Of a DNA stretch of 64,000 nt, positions 43,936-51,313 are shown piece after piece (positions within the stretch are counted from its first letter, which is position 1; the number at the start of each line of letters is the position of its first letter). A program made the translations under genes and the position numbers. Source of the stretch: Rhodovulum sp. P5 (GTDB lineage Bacteria; Pseudomonadota; Alphaproteobacteria; Rhodobacterales; Rhodobacteraceae). The notes below the pieces were generated by a model. It was not told the DNA's origin, ran no database searches, and worked only from the letters and a program-made list of their open reading frames with translations. The stretch is from the NCBI RefSeq assembly GCF_002079305.1, contig NZ_CP015039.1, positions 827,501-891,500 on the forward strand. Reading direction: 5' to 3'.

Positions 43936-44775
43936 ATGAAACAGTTCAAATACGGGCTCGCCGCCGCGATGGTGCTGATGTCCCCGCTGGCCGCGAACGC
44001 CGGTGTCCTCAACGTCTTTTCGGCCAATGAGGACACGGCCGCAGCCCTCACGCCGACCGTGGATGCGTTTCGCGCGGCGCTCGGCACACTGAACAGCAAT
44101 GATCCGGTCAATGGGGACGCCAACGGCCGCCGCCAGATCAACTGGGACGCCGCGCCGGACGCGGTTTCGGACCCCAACGCGTTTCCCGGTGACTTCTTCA
44201 ACGCAAATGTCGCGCCGCGCGCCCGAGGCATCGAATTTCGCGCGGCTGGTAACACGACCGGCTTCCAGCTGTCCTCAACCGCGGCGTCGGGCGAGCCGGT
44301 GGAGTTCGGCTTCCCCGCAGGTTTCACCTTCTTCAGCGCCGAACGGCTGTTCACGCCGGTCGGGGACACCGTCTTCGACGTGGTTTTCTTCGATCCGGCC
44401 GACCAGGTGACCCAAGCGGTGACACGCGGCCTTGGCGTGGTGTTCACGGACGTGGAATCGAATACCGGCGCGACGATGTCCTTCTATGACATCGACGACA
44501 CCCTGCTGTACGAGCAGAACGTCCTGTCCGGCAGCAACGCGTCGCTGTCCTTCCTCGGCGTGACGTTTACCGATGCCGAAGTCGCCCGCGTGCGCATCAA
44601 TGCCGGCATCGAAGGCTTCGATTCGATCGTGATGGACGACTTCATCTTCGGTGAACCGGTGGCCGCGACGAATGCCGTGCCGCTGCCGGCGTCGCTGGCG
44701 TTCCTGCCGGCCGGTCTGGCGGCCTTGGGCCTGATGCGTCGCCGCCGCCCCGGTGCAATCGACCCTGTTGTGTAA
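43936..44775 (+). CDS. exported VPLPA-CTERM sorting-domain protein 2
   Basis: 279 aa. Signal peptide MKQFKYGLAAAMVLMSPLAANA. The mature region is beta-rich and has no Cys (VVFFDPADQVTQAVTRGLGV, MSFYDIDDTLLYEQN), like domains of secreted matrix proteins. The C-terminus reads AVPLPASLAFLPAGLAALGL, then MRRRRPG with a short tail, a VPLPA-CTERM signal. Second such protein in the window, unrelated in its mature part to the one at 30306. A strong hairpin follows the stop. Confidence 0.88.
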   Translation: MKQFKYGLAAAMVLMSPLAANAGVLNVFSANEDTAAALTPTVDAFRAALGTLNSNDPVNGDANGRRQINWDAAPDAVSDPNAFPGDFFNANVAPRARGIEFRAAGNTTGFQLSSTAASGEPVEFGFPAGFTFFSAERLFTPVGDTVFDVVFFDPADQVTQAVTRGLGVVFTDVESNTGATMSFYDIDDTLLYEQNVLSGSNASLSFLGVTFTDAEVARVRINAGIEGFDSIVMDDFIFGEPVAATNAVPLPASLAFLPAGLAALGLMRRRRPGAIDPVV

Positions 44776-44791
44776 AATTATCCCGAAAATT

Positions 44792-44817
44792 GGTCCCGAC
44801 CGGCAACGGTCGGGACC
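44792..44817 (+). terminator. terminator hairpin after VPLPA-CTERM gene 2
   Basis: GGTCCCGACC-6 bases-GGTCGGGACC, perfect 10-bp arms, 17 bases after the stop. No U-tract on the plus strand; an AT-rich flank lies on the other side. Confidence 0.6.
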
Positions 44818-44892
44818 CGCGCTAAAGGAATCGTAACGCGGGGCGTGGAAATCTCTTGATCGACTCGGCCATAGGTCTTAGGTGCGCTCCAC

Positions 44893-44906
44893 GATCGGAA
44901 CCGATC
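44893..44906. promoter_or_regulatory. inverted repeat upstream of speD
   Basis: GATCGG-AA-CCGATC, 71 bases before the speD start codon. Candidate operator near the speD promoter; no factor is known. Confidence 0.3.
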
Positions 44907-44977
44907 CCAACTTCGGATCTCCCGGGGGGGCGCTAAGGGACCGACTGGATTCAATCTACTGGTAGAAGGGGCGCGCC

Positions 44978-45484
44978 ATGACTGACGCCAACCTCTTCCA
45001 ACTGGGGATCGGTCTGGAGACAGGCGCCCATGCGGAAGATCACCGCAGCTTTGTTGCTGCACAGAAAACACGTGACGTCTTCGACGAAGACCGCGATGAC
45101 CATTTCATCCGCCGCGACGGCCGGGTGTTCGCCGGCACCCATCTCATTATCGAGGTGGTGGACGGTCACGGTCTGGATGACGAAGATCGCATCCAGAACG
45201 CGTTCCGCGATTGCGTGGACGAATGCGGCGCCACGCTGCTGCACATCCATACGCACAAGTTCAGCCCCCAGGGCGTCAGCGGTGTGGCCGTGCTGGCCGA
45301 AAGCCACATCTCGGTCCATACGTGGCCCGAGATCGGCTATGGCGCGTTCGACGTGTTCATGTGCGGCGATGCCGATCCCTGGCGCGCGGTGGACGTGCTG
45401 AAGGCCGCCTTCCACACGCAGGACGTCCGGGTGAAGGAACTGCTGCGCGGCGACGGTCTGGTCAGCGAAGAACAGGCCGCCTGA
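44978..45484 (+). CDS. speD: S-adenosylmethionine decarboxylase proenzyme
   Basis: 168 aa, prokaryotic class with an N-terminal extension of about 45 residues. The self-cleavage site is ESHISVHTWPE: chain break between Glu108 and Ser109 makes the pyruvoyl group. Catalytic Cys in FMCGDADPW. It supplies decarboxylated SAM for SpeE (46527). AGAAGGGG precedes the ATG. The two polyamine genes are separated here by a DUF1127 gene and an ArsR-type regulator. Confidence 0.96.
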   Translation: MTDANLFQLGIGLETGAHAEDHRSFVAAQKTRDVFDEDRDDHFIRRDGRVFAGTHLIIEVVDGHGLDDEDRIQNAFRDCVDECGATLLHIHTHKFSPQGVSGVAVLAESHISVHTWPEIGYGAFDVFMCGDADPWRAVDVLKAAFHTQDVRVKELLRGDGLVSEEQAA

Positions 45485-45673
45485 TCACCCCGACCAGAAG
45501 GGGCGCGCGGCCTCCCGCCGCGCGGCTTCTTGTGTCAGCCCGATATCGTTCAGGGTGTGCGTCGACATCCGCGCAAGCTGACCGCGTGTCCGGGCGTTGC
45601 GCCACCAGCGGCGGAACATGTTCCCCCAACGGATCGCGCAGGATGCGGCGTGGGGAATGGTCAGATCGTCCAT
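45485..45673 (-). CDS. DUF1127 small arginine-rich protein
   Basis: 62 aa from ATG 45673. The DUF1127 core is WRNARTRGQLARMSTHTLND, followed by IGLTQEAARREAARPF. The N-terminal MDDLTIPHAASCAIRWGN is hydrophilic. Short DUF1127 proteins in alphaproteobacteria bind RNA-metabolism partners or affect phosphate and stress responses. It is convergent with speD; the stop codons lie next to each other. Confidence 0.85.
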   Translation of the reverse strand: MDDLTIPHAASCAIRWGNMFRRWWRNARTRGQLARMSTHTLNDIGLTQEAARREAARPFWSG

Positions 45674-45792
45674 CGGGTGGGTCCTTTTCTCTGTGACACC
45701 GGCACCCTGCCACGCTGCGGGACGGCGATGTTTCGGCCCGGGCCGAAATGTCGGCCCTTGACCTGCGGCCGCCACTTCCTGACGGTCTGCCC

Positions 45793-46473
45793 ATGAAAGA
45801 TGGCCCTGACATCACGCGCATCGCCGCGCTTATCGGCGATCCGGCCCGTGCCTCGATCCTGTCGGCGCTTCTGTCGGGGCAGGCGCTGACGGCGGGCGAA
45901 CTTGCCGCCGAGGCCGGGGTCAGCCCGGCCACCGCCTCGGGCCACCTGTCGCAATTGGCCGAGGCAGGGCTTTTGTGGGCGCGCAAACAGGGCCGGCACC
46001 GCTATTTCGCACTGGCCGATGACGAGGTCGCCCGGACGCTGGAGGCGCTTGCCGGGCTGGCCGCCGCACGGGGACATTTGCGCACCCGCCCCGGCCCGCG
46101 CGATGCCGCCCTTAGAGAGGCGCGCGTCTGCTATGACCACATGGCGGGGGCCCGCGCCGTACAGATCTTCGACAGCATGGCCGACCGCGGGTTCCTGACC
46201 GTCGCGCGCGAAGACGTGGCGCTGACCGCTGCGGGCCATGATTTCGTGGCCGGGCTGGGGATCGACCTCGCCCCGTATGAGGCCGCACGCCGCCCGCTTT
46301 GCCGGGTCTGCCTGGACTGGAGCGAACGACGTTCCCACCTTGCCGGGGCGCTTGGCGCGGCGCTCCTGTCCCACGGCCTTGACGGCGGCTGGCTGCGCCG
46401 GGCCGACACCGGGCGCCACCTTGCCATCACCCAAAAGGGCGAAGGAGCCCTTGCCGCGGCCTTTCCGCTTTGA
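45793..46473 (+). CDS. ArsR-family winged-helix regulator
   Basis: 226 aa from ATG 45793 (MKDGPDITRIAALIGDPARA); ATG 45748 would add 15 residues. The helix-turn-helix is LTAGELAAEAGVSPATASGH, then LSQLAEAGLLWARKQGRHRY. The C-terminal half (about 100-226) is an extra domain with two Cys in RPLCRVCLDW, a possible metal or redox site. It stands 53 bases before speE on the same strand; control of polyamine genes is only a guess. Confidence 0.87.
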   Translation: MKDGPDITRIAALIGDPARASILSALLSGQALTAGELAAEAGVSPATASGHLSQLAEAGLLWARKQGRHRYFALADDEVARTLEALAGLAAARGHLRTRPGPRDAALREARVCYDHMAGARAVQIFDSMADRGFLTVAREDVALTAAGHDFVAGLGIDLAPYEAARRPLCRVCLDWSERRSHLAGALGAALLSHGLDGGWLRRADTGRHLAITQKGEGALAAAFPL

Positions 46474-46526
46474 CCAAATGCCGGCAACGGACCGACCGTG
46501 CCGATTGACTTCCAAGGAGACCCGAG

Positions 46527-47387
46527 ATGACCGATGACACGATGCCCGGATGGACGGTGGAGCGCCTGCACAACGGCTGGGGCCAGGCGTTGGAAGAATC
46601 CGAGGTTCTGTATGACAACGAAACCGACCATCAGCGCCTGCGCGTCTTCACCAACCCGCGCTTCGGGCGGGTACTGACGCTTGACGGTGTCGTGCAAACC
46701 ACCGAGGCCGACAATTTCATCTATCACGAGATGCTGACCCATGTTCCGATCCTCGCCCACGGCGCGGCAAGGCGCGTCCTGATCATCGGCGGGGGCGACG
46801 GCGGCATGGCGCGCGAAGTGTTGCGCCACCACGGCATCGCGCATGTGACCATGGTGGAGATCGACGCGGGCGTGGTCGAGTTCTCCAAACAATATCTCCC
46901 GATGCTCAGCGCGGGCGCCTTCGGCGATCCGCGCCTTACCCTCGTGATCGACGATGGCGCGGCGTTCATGAAAACGACCGAGGACAAGTTCGACGTCATC
47001 ATCGTGGATTCCACCGATCCCATCGGCCCGGGCGAGGTCCTGTTCACCGACACGTTCTATGGCCATGCGAAGCGCGCGTTGACGCCCGGCGGTATTCTCG
47101 TCACCCAGAACGGTGTGCCCTTCATGCAGGGGGACGAGTTGACCAACACGCTGCGCGCGTTCAAGGCGCTGTTTTCCGACTGGGGGTGCTATCTGGCAAC
47201 CGTGCCCACCTATGCGGGCGGCCCGATGGCCTTTGGCTGGGGCACCGATGGCGACGGGCGGAGCGTGGATGTCGACACTCTTCGGCAACGCTATACCGCT
47301 GCCGGGCTCGAAACCGACTATTACACACCAGCAGTCCACAAGGGCGCCTTCGCCCTCCCCGGCTATGTCGAGCGGCTGATGCCCTGA
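46527..47387 (+). CDS. speE: polyamine aminopropyltransferase (spermidine synthase)
   Basis: 286 aa. Conserved LDGVVQTTEADNFIYHEMLT, LIIGGGDGGMAREVLRH, VEIDAGVVEFSKQYLP and FDVIIVDSTDPIGPGEVLF, which include the catalytic Asp and SAM-binding residues. It transfers the aminopropyl group from decarboxylated SAM, made by SpeD, to putrescine. Ribosome-binding site AAGGAG. Confidence 0.96.
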   Translation: MTDDTMPGWTVERLHNGWGQALEESEVLYDNETDHQRLRVFTNPRFGRVLTLDGVVQTTEADNFIYHEMLTHVPILAHGAARRVLIIGGGDGGMAREVLRHHGIAHVTMVEIDAGVVEFSKQYLPMLSAGAFGDPRLTLVIDDGAAFMKTTEDKFDVIIVDSTDPIGPGEVLFTDTFYGHAKRALTPGGILVTQNGVPFMQGDELTNTLRAFKALFSDWGCYLATVPTYAGGPMAFGWGTDGDGRSVDVDTLRQRYTAAGLETDYYTPAVHKGAFALPGYVERLMP

Positions 47388-47424
47388 GCCGGACCAGCGG
47401 AGAGGGGGCGGGCCGCCGCCTTCT

Positions 47425-47844
47425 CTATCGCGGTGGGATCGAATAGGTAAGCCCGGCCCGCGCCACCGCGCCCTCCATCCCCTCGGAAAACAACAGCGCG
47501 TCGCCCACCGCCAGCACGCGCCCCAGCTTCAGCAACCGCGCCTCGCACAGCATATCCCGCCCCGCCGCGGGTTTGCGCATGAAATCGATGGAGCAATTCG
47601 TAGTGACCGCCAGCGCCTTCGGCCCGATCATCGCCAGCACCGCCAGATAGATCCCCACATCGGCCAGCGCGAACATCGACGGGCCCGAGACCGTGCCGCC
47701 GGGCCGCAGGTGCCGTTCCGCCACGGGCATCCTGACCCGCACCTGCATCGGCGCCACGTCCTCAACACTGAAATCGCCCGTCACCTGCGGAAATTCGCGC
47801 GCCAGAAATTCTTCCAGCGCCGCCTTGTCCATCACCGGCTGCAT
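47425..47844 (-). CDS. PaaI-family hotdog thioesterase
   Basis: 139 aa from ATG 47844 (GGGAAGGG upstream). Hotdog features: HLRPGGTVSGPSMFALADVG with the helix holding the likely catalytic Asp, and SIDFMRKPAAGRDMLCEARL. It probably hydrolyses small acyl-CoA or aryl-CoA thioesters in the cytoplasm. It is divergent from the crotonase-like gene, 59 bases away, which hints at a shared acyl-CoA pathway. Confidence 0.88.
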   Translation of the reverse strand: MQPVMDKAALEEFLAREFPQVTGDFSVEDVAPMQVRVRMPVAERHLRPGGTVSGPSMFALADVGIYLAVLAMIGPKALAVTTNCSIDFMRKPAAGRDMLCEARLLKLGRVLAVGDALLFSEGMEGAVARAGLTYSIPPR

Positions 47845-47903
47845 ACCCTTCCCCCTGCTCCCTTTGCCGCGTAGTCTGCGCCGCAAAGGGGAGGAGACAC
47901 AAG

Positions 47904-48692
47904 ATGAGCGACATCCTGTTACGCAACGACGAAGACGGCATCGCCACACTGACGCTGAACGCGCCTTCGCGACTGAACGCTCTGTCCGATGCAATGCTGG
48001 CCGCGCTGCAGGCCCAGATCGATGCCCTGTCGGAAGACCGCGACACCCGCGTCGTCATCCTGAAAGGCGCCGGCAAGGTGTTTTGCGCGGGCCATGACCT
48101 GAAAGAAATGCAGGCCGGTCGTCAGGCAGAGGATGGCGGGCGCGCCTATTTCGCCGATCTTTTCGCCCGGTGTGCGAAGGTGATGACGGGTATTACGCGC
48201 CTGCCCCAACCGGTCATCGCCGCGCCCCACGGCATTGCCACCGCCGCGGGCTGCCAGCTTGTCGCGTCATGCGACCTGGCGATTGCGGCAGAGGGAACGC
48301 GCTTTGGCGTCAACGGTGTGAATATCGGGCTTTTCTGTTCGACCCCCATGGTCGCGCTGACCCGCAACGTGCCGCGCAAGCACGCGTTCGAGATGCTGAC
48401 CACCGGCCAGTTCATCGAAACGGGAAGGGCCGAGGCGCTGGGCCTGATCAATCGCGCCGTGCCCCATGACATGCTGGAAAGTGAGACCGCGGCCCTGGCC
48501 AAAACGCTGGCCGAGAAGTTGAACACCGCCGTTCGGATCGGCAAGCGTACCTTCTACGAGCAGATCGCGATGGATATCGACGCGGCCTATGCCCATGCGG
48601 GCGCTGTAATGGTGGAAAACATGATGATGCGCGATACCGACGAGGGTATTTCCGCCTTCATCGAAAAGCGCAAACCCGACTGGCAAGCGTAG
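47904..48692 (+). CDS. crotonase-superfamily protein, ECHDC3-like
   Basis: 262 aa. Oxyanion-hole segments FCAGHDLKEMQAG and PHGIATAAGCQLVASCDLAI are present. The two catalytic Glu of enoyl-CoA hydratase are not: the first position lies in AGCQLVAS and the second in GVNIGLFCSTPMVAL. The pattern VNIGLFCSTP is what I know from the ECHDC3 branch, whose reaction is unclear. Hydratase activity should not be assumed. Confidence 0.88.
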   Translation: MSDILLRNDEDGIATLTLNAPSRLNALSDAMLAALQAQIDALSEDRDTRVVILKGAGKVFCAGHDLKEMQAGRQAEDGGRAYFADLFARCAKVMTGITRLPQPVIAAPHGIATAAGCQLVASCDLAIAAEGTRFGVNGVNIGLFCSTPMVALTRNVPRKHAFEMLTTGQFIETGRAEALGLINRAVPHDMLESETAALAKTLAEKLNTAVRIGKRTFYEQIAMDIDAAYAHAGAVMVENMMMRDTDEGISAFIEKRKPDWQA

Positions 48693-48701
48693 ATCGCATC
48701 G

Positions 48702-48724
48702 GGGCCGGGCATCGTGCCCGGCCC
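48702..48724. terminator. perfect 9-bp hairpin between convergent genes
   Basis: GGGCCGGGC-ATCGT-GCCCGGCCC begins 10 bases after the crotonase stop and 17 bases before the stop of the small-protein gene 48741. No U-tract on either side. It may serve as a bidirectional terminator. Confidence 0.6.
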
Positions 48725-48740
48725 TGATCGGTGCATCCGG

Positions 48741-48881
48741 TCAGTCGGCACCCACGGAGCCACGACGATCACGCCGCTTCTGGCTCGCACCAGACCGATC
48801 ACCGGTCTGAACCATGTTGATGTAGGTGAATGCCGACAGAAAGCCGACCGTTCCAAGCATCAGGGGCGCAATCAGATCCAT
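48741..48881 (-). CDS. tiny membrane protein, member 3 of the tandem set
   Basis: 46 aa read directly: MDLIAPLMLGTVGFLSAFTY, INMVQTGDRS, then a basic tail ASQKRRDRRGSV. The helix and the x-F-x-Y-I-N signature are shared with the two genes upstream, but the tail differs and the Glu-rich coiled coil is missing. Ribosome-binding site CGGAGA. The DNA repeat seen in the other two does not extend into it. Confidence 0.7.
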   Translation of the reverse strand: MDLIAPLMLGTVGFLSAFTYINMVQTGDRSGASQKRRDRRGSVGAD

Positions 48882-48908
48882 TTCTCGTCTCCGTTGGTCG
48901 ATGTCGGG

Positions 48909-49043
48909 TTACTGTGCCGGGACGGTGCCGGTCTCACGCCGCTTGCGCGACTCTTCCAGCTTCTGTTCGGTCTGGCGCAGGTTGATGTAGGCAAAGGCCA
49001 GCGCGAAGCCGAGCGAACCGAAGGTCAGGATGAACATTTCCAT
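48909..49043 (-). CDS. tiny membrane protein, member 2 of the tandem set
   Basis: 44 aa: MEMFILTFGSLGFALAFAYI, NLRQTEQKLEESRKRRE, then TGTVPAQ. One membrane helix (about 3-20) followed by a charged amphipathic helix. It is nearly the same as member 1 over the first 37 residues. Ribosome-binding site AAGGAGA. Unknown function; a membrane-bound helper or assembly role is a guess. Confidence 0.75.
   Translation of the reverse strand: MEMFILTFGSLGFALAFAYINLRQTEQKLEESRKRRETGTVPAQ
48951..49043 (-). repeat. direct repeat copy A (partner 49116-49208)
   Basis: 93 bases that match 49116-49208 with about six differences counted by eye. The repeat covers most of the coding part of members 2 and 1, so it reflects tandem gene duplication. 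Confidence 0.85.
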
Positions 49044-49073
49044 ATCTCGTCTCCTTACGTTGGGGTGGTCGGG

Positions 49074-49208
49074 TTACTGGGCGGCGGCGGTACGCTGCTC
49101 GCGGCGCTTGCGCGTTTCTTCAAGCTTCTGCTCGGTCTGGCGCAGGTTGATGTAGGCAAAGGCCAGAGCGAAGCCGAGCGAGCCGAACGTCAGGATGAAC
49201 ATTTCCAT
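49074..49208 (-). CDS. tiny membrane protein, member 1 of the tandem set
   Basis: 44 aa: MEMFILTFGSLGFALAFAYI, NLRQTEQKLEETRKRRE, then QRTAAAQ. Same helix and coiled-coil layout as member 2. It is the first gene of the set, preceded by a structured leader (49275-49327). Both copies keep the reading frame and a ribosome-binding site, which supports real coding genes. Confidence 0.78.
   Translation of the reverse strand: MEMFILTFGSLGFALAFAYINLRQTEQKLEETRKRREQRTAAAQ
49116..49208 (-). repeat. direct repeat copy B (partner 48951-49043)
   Basis: The second copy of the 93-base repeat, within the member 1 gene. Confidence 0.85.
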
Positions 49209-49274
49209 TGTGAGTTCCCTTTCCTGTTTGGTTGTTATGCAAGGGATACGCGCCCCATTCCTGACCGGATCACC

Positions 49275-49327
49275 GGGCATCGGAAAAAACCTGCGTATTC
49301 AAATGCATACGGATGCACACGATGCCC
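49275..49327 (-). promoter_or_regulatory. nested inverted repeats upstream of the tiny membrane proteins
   Basis: Outer arms GGGCATCG (49275-49282) and CGATGCCC (49320-49327) enclose TGCAT-ACGG-ATGCA (49304-49317) and a run of six A on the plus strand. On the minus-strand transcript this would fold into a two-tier hairpin about 65 bases before the first start codon. The rest of the 315-base gap (49209-49523) shows no gene. Confidence 0.45.
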
Positions 49328-49523
49328 AAGGCCCTGAAATACGGCACAAAATTGCCATTCTCTCGCCCAGTTCAAACGAATGTGAGCGGCCTCAAGTCTG
49401 GCTCCACCTCGCCTGAACGCGCAGGAATTCGGCCCCGCTTTCGACCAAGAACCGGACGCTGACCAACGGCCACAGGCCCGCCGCAGCAGTGCCAAGCTGG
49501 CCGTTTCCCGACCGTCTTCGGTT

Positions 49524-49781
49524 TCAGTGGATGATCAGAACGACCAGCAACAGAAAGACCAGCATGCCGATCAGCCCGAAATGCGCGAACAGGAGGCTGG
49601 TCAGGAACAGCCCGGCCAGCACGGCGATCACGATGGCCGTCTGTTCCTTGTCGGGGCGTCGGGAAATGCGCGTCTCGATATCCTCGGCCGAGTGACGGCG
49701 CCAGAACCCGGCGAGGATGGCAAAGGCCACCCGCCGGGCCCGTTTCCATATCTCGCGCAAGATCTGGTCATTCCGCGTCAT
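49524..49781 (-). CDS. small membrane protein
   Basis: 85 aa: a basic N-terminal half (MTRNDQILREIWKRARRVAF, then RRHSAEDIETRISRR) and a hydrophobic C-terminal half that could form two helices (TAIVIAVLAGLFLTSLLFAH, FGLIGMLVFLLLVVLIIH). No good ribosome-binding site before ATG 49781. It lies 49 bases after the carboxypeptidase stop. Unknown function. Confidence 0.65.
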   Translation of the reverse strand: MTRNDQILREIWKRARRVAFAILAGFWRRHSAEDIETRISRRPDKEQTAIVIAVLAGLFLTSLLFAHFGLIGMLVFLLLVVLIIH

Positions 49782-49830
49782 GACCGACTTTGTAACAGCC
49801 GATCTGGAACGGTTCCAGCGCGATCGCGCC

Positions 49831-51309
49831 TCACAGCCCGTAAAGCGCTTCGAACTTCGCGTCGAGATAGTCCAGCAGCGGCCCTTCATGCGGGGCAAAA
49901 CCGCACGCCCGTTCGATGACCTCGGCGGGCTCGAACAGCCCCCCATGCCGCTGAAGGTTGTCGCGCAGCCATGTGGTGGCCGGTTCCGCATGCCCTCGTG
50001 CCAGATCGGCATCAAGGGTCGGCACCGCCTCGCGCAGGGCCACATAGAGACATCCGGCATAGACATTGCCCAAAGTGTAGGTCGGGAAATAGCCGAACAG
50101 GCCAACCGACCAGTGCACATCCTGCAACACGCCGTTGGCGGGAATGTCCACTGCCACGCCGAAATCGGCCTTGAACCTTTCGTTCCACGCGGCTTCCAGA
50201 TCGTCGACCTCCAGCCGCCCGGCGATCAGCTCCCGCTCCAGATCGAAGCGCAGCATGATGTGCAGGTTGTAGTGCACCTCGTCCGCCTCGGTCCGGATGT
50301 AACCCGAATACACCCGGTTCACTGCCGCGTAAAAGGCGTCGGCATCCGCCGCGCCTGCCGCGCCAAACACCTCCCTCATCCGCCCATAGAGCCAGCCACA
50401 GAACGCGCGGGAGCGGCCAAGCTGGTTCTCGTAGATGCGGCTCTGGCTTTCGTGAACGCCCATCGACACGCCGGTGCCAAGGGGGGTCAGCGCATAGGCC
50501 GGATCAATACCCTGTTCATAGGCGCCGTGGCCAACCTCGTGCAGGGTGGAGTAGAGACAGCCCAGCGGTTCCCTTTCATCGACGCGGGTGGTGATGCGCA
50601 CATCCGTCCCCGCGCCCGAGGTGAAGGGATGCACCGAAAGATCCAGCCGCCCGTGCCGCCAGTCATATCCGAAATGGCTCGCCACCTCGTGGGAAATCGC
50701 CATCTGGCCGTCGGTGGCGAAAGTGCCCGTCAACCCGGCAGGCGTGCGTTCTGCGCCCATGATCCGTTCGCGCAGGGCCACCAGACGGGCCCGCATCCGG
50801 TCGAACATCGCGGCGATGTCCGCCGCCGTCGCGCCCGGTTCGTAGTCATCCAGCAGCGCGTCGTACAGATCGCCCCCATCCGCCAGCGCCGCGGCTTCCT
50901 CCCGCTTCAGGCGCACCACGTCCCGAAGCACCGGCAGGAAATGGGCCACGTCATTGCCGGCCCGCGCCTCGGCCCAGATGCCTTGCGCCCGGCTGGTCAC
51001 GCGGGCGATCTCTGCCGACAACGTTTCCGGCAGGCGCGTCGCGCGGGCGTAGGACCGGCGGATATGGCGCAGTTGCGCCCGGCCGACATCGTCCAACGCC
51101 GCGTCGTCAATGGCGGCCAGCCAGTCCCCGATGCGGGGATCGGTGCGGCGGCGGTGCAGCACGCCCTCGATCGCGCCCATCTCCTCCGCCCGCTGGGCGG
51201 CGGCCCCCTTGGGCATCATGGTTTCCTGGTCCCAGCCGAGCTGTCCGGCCACTTGGGCCAGGGCCTCGGTCTCCCGCTGGAATGCCATCAAGTCGGTATA
51301 GGCGGTCAT
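49831..51309 (-). CDS. carboxypeptidase M32 (Taq family)
   Basis: 492 aa, the usual length. Zinc motif HEVGH in YSTLHEVGHGAYEQGID, the third ligand region VHESQSRIYENQLGRS, and the conserved YIRTEADEVHYNLHIMLRF. It is a cytoplasmic metallocarboxypeptidase of the mostly helical M32 fold. Its start is 4 bases after the CtaA-like gene stop. Confidence 0.96.
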   Translation of the reverse strand: MTAYTDLMAFQRETEALAQVAGQLGWDQETMMPKGAAAQRAEEMGAIEGVLHRRRTDPRIGDWLAAIDDAALDDVGRAQLRHIRRSYARATRLPETLSAEIARVTSRAQGIWAEARAGNDVAHFLPVLRDVVRLKREEAAALADGGDLYDALLDDYEPGATAADIAAMFDRMRARLVALRERIMGAERTPAGLTGTFATDGQMAISHEVASHFGYDWRHGRLDLSVHPFTSGAGTDVRITTRVDEREPLGCLYSTLHEVGHGAYEQGIDPAYALTPLGTGVSMGVHESQSRIYENQLGRSRAFCGWLYGRMREVFGAAGAADADAFYAAVNRVYSGYIRTEADEVHYNLHIMLRFDLERELIAGRLEVDDLEAAWNERFKADFGVAVDIPANGVLQDVHWSVGLFGYFPTYTLGNVYAGCLYVALREAVPTLDADLARGHAEPATTWLRDNLQRHGGLFEPAEVIERACGFAPHEGPLLDYLDAKFEALYGL

Positions 51310-51313
51310 GGGC

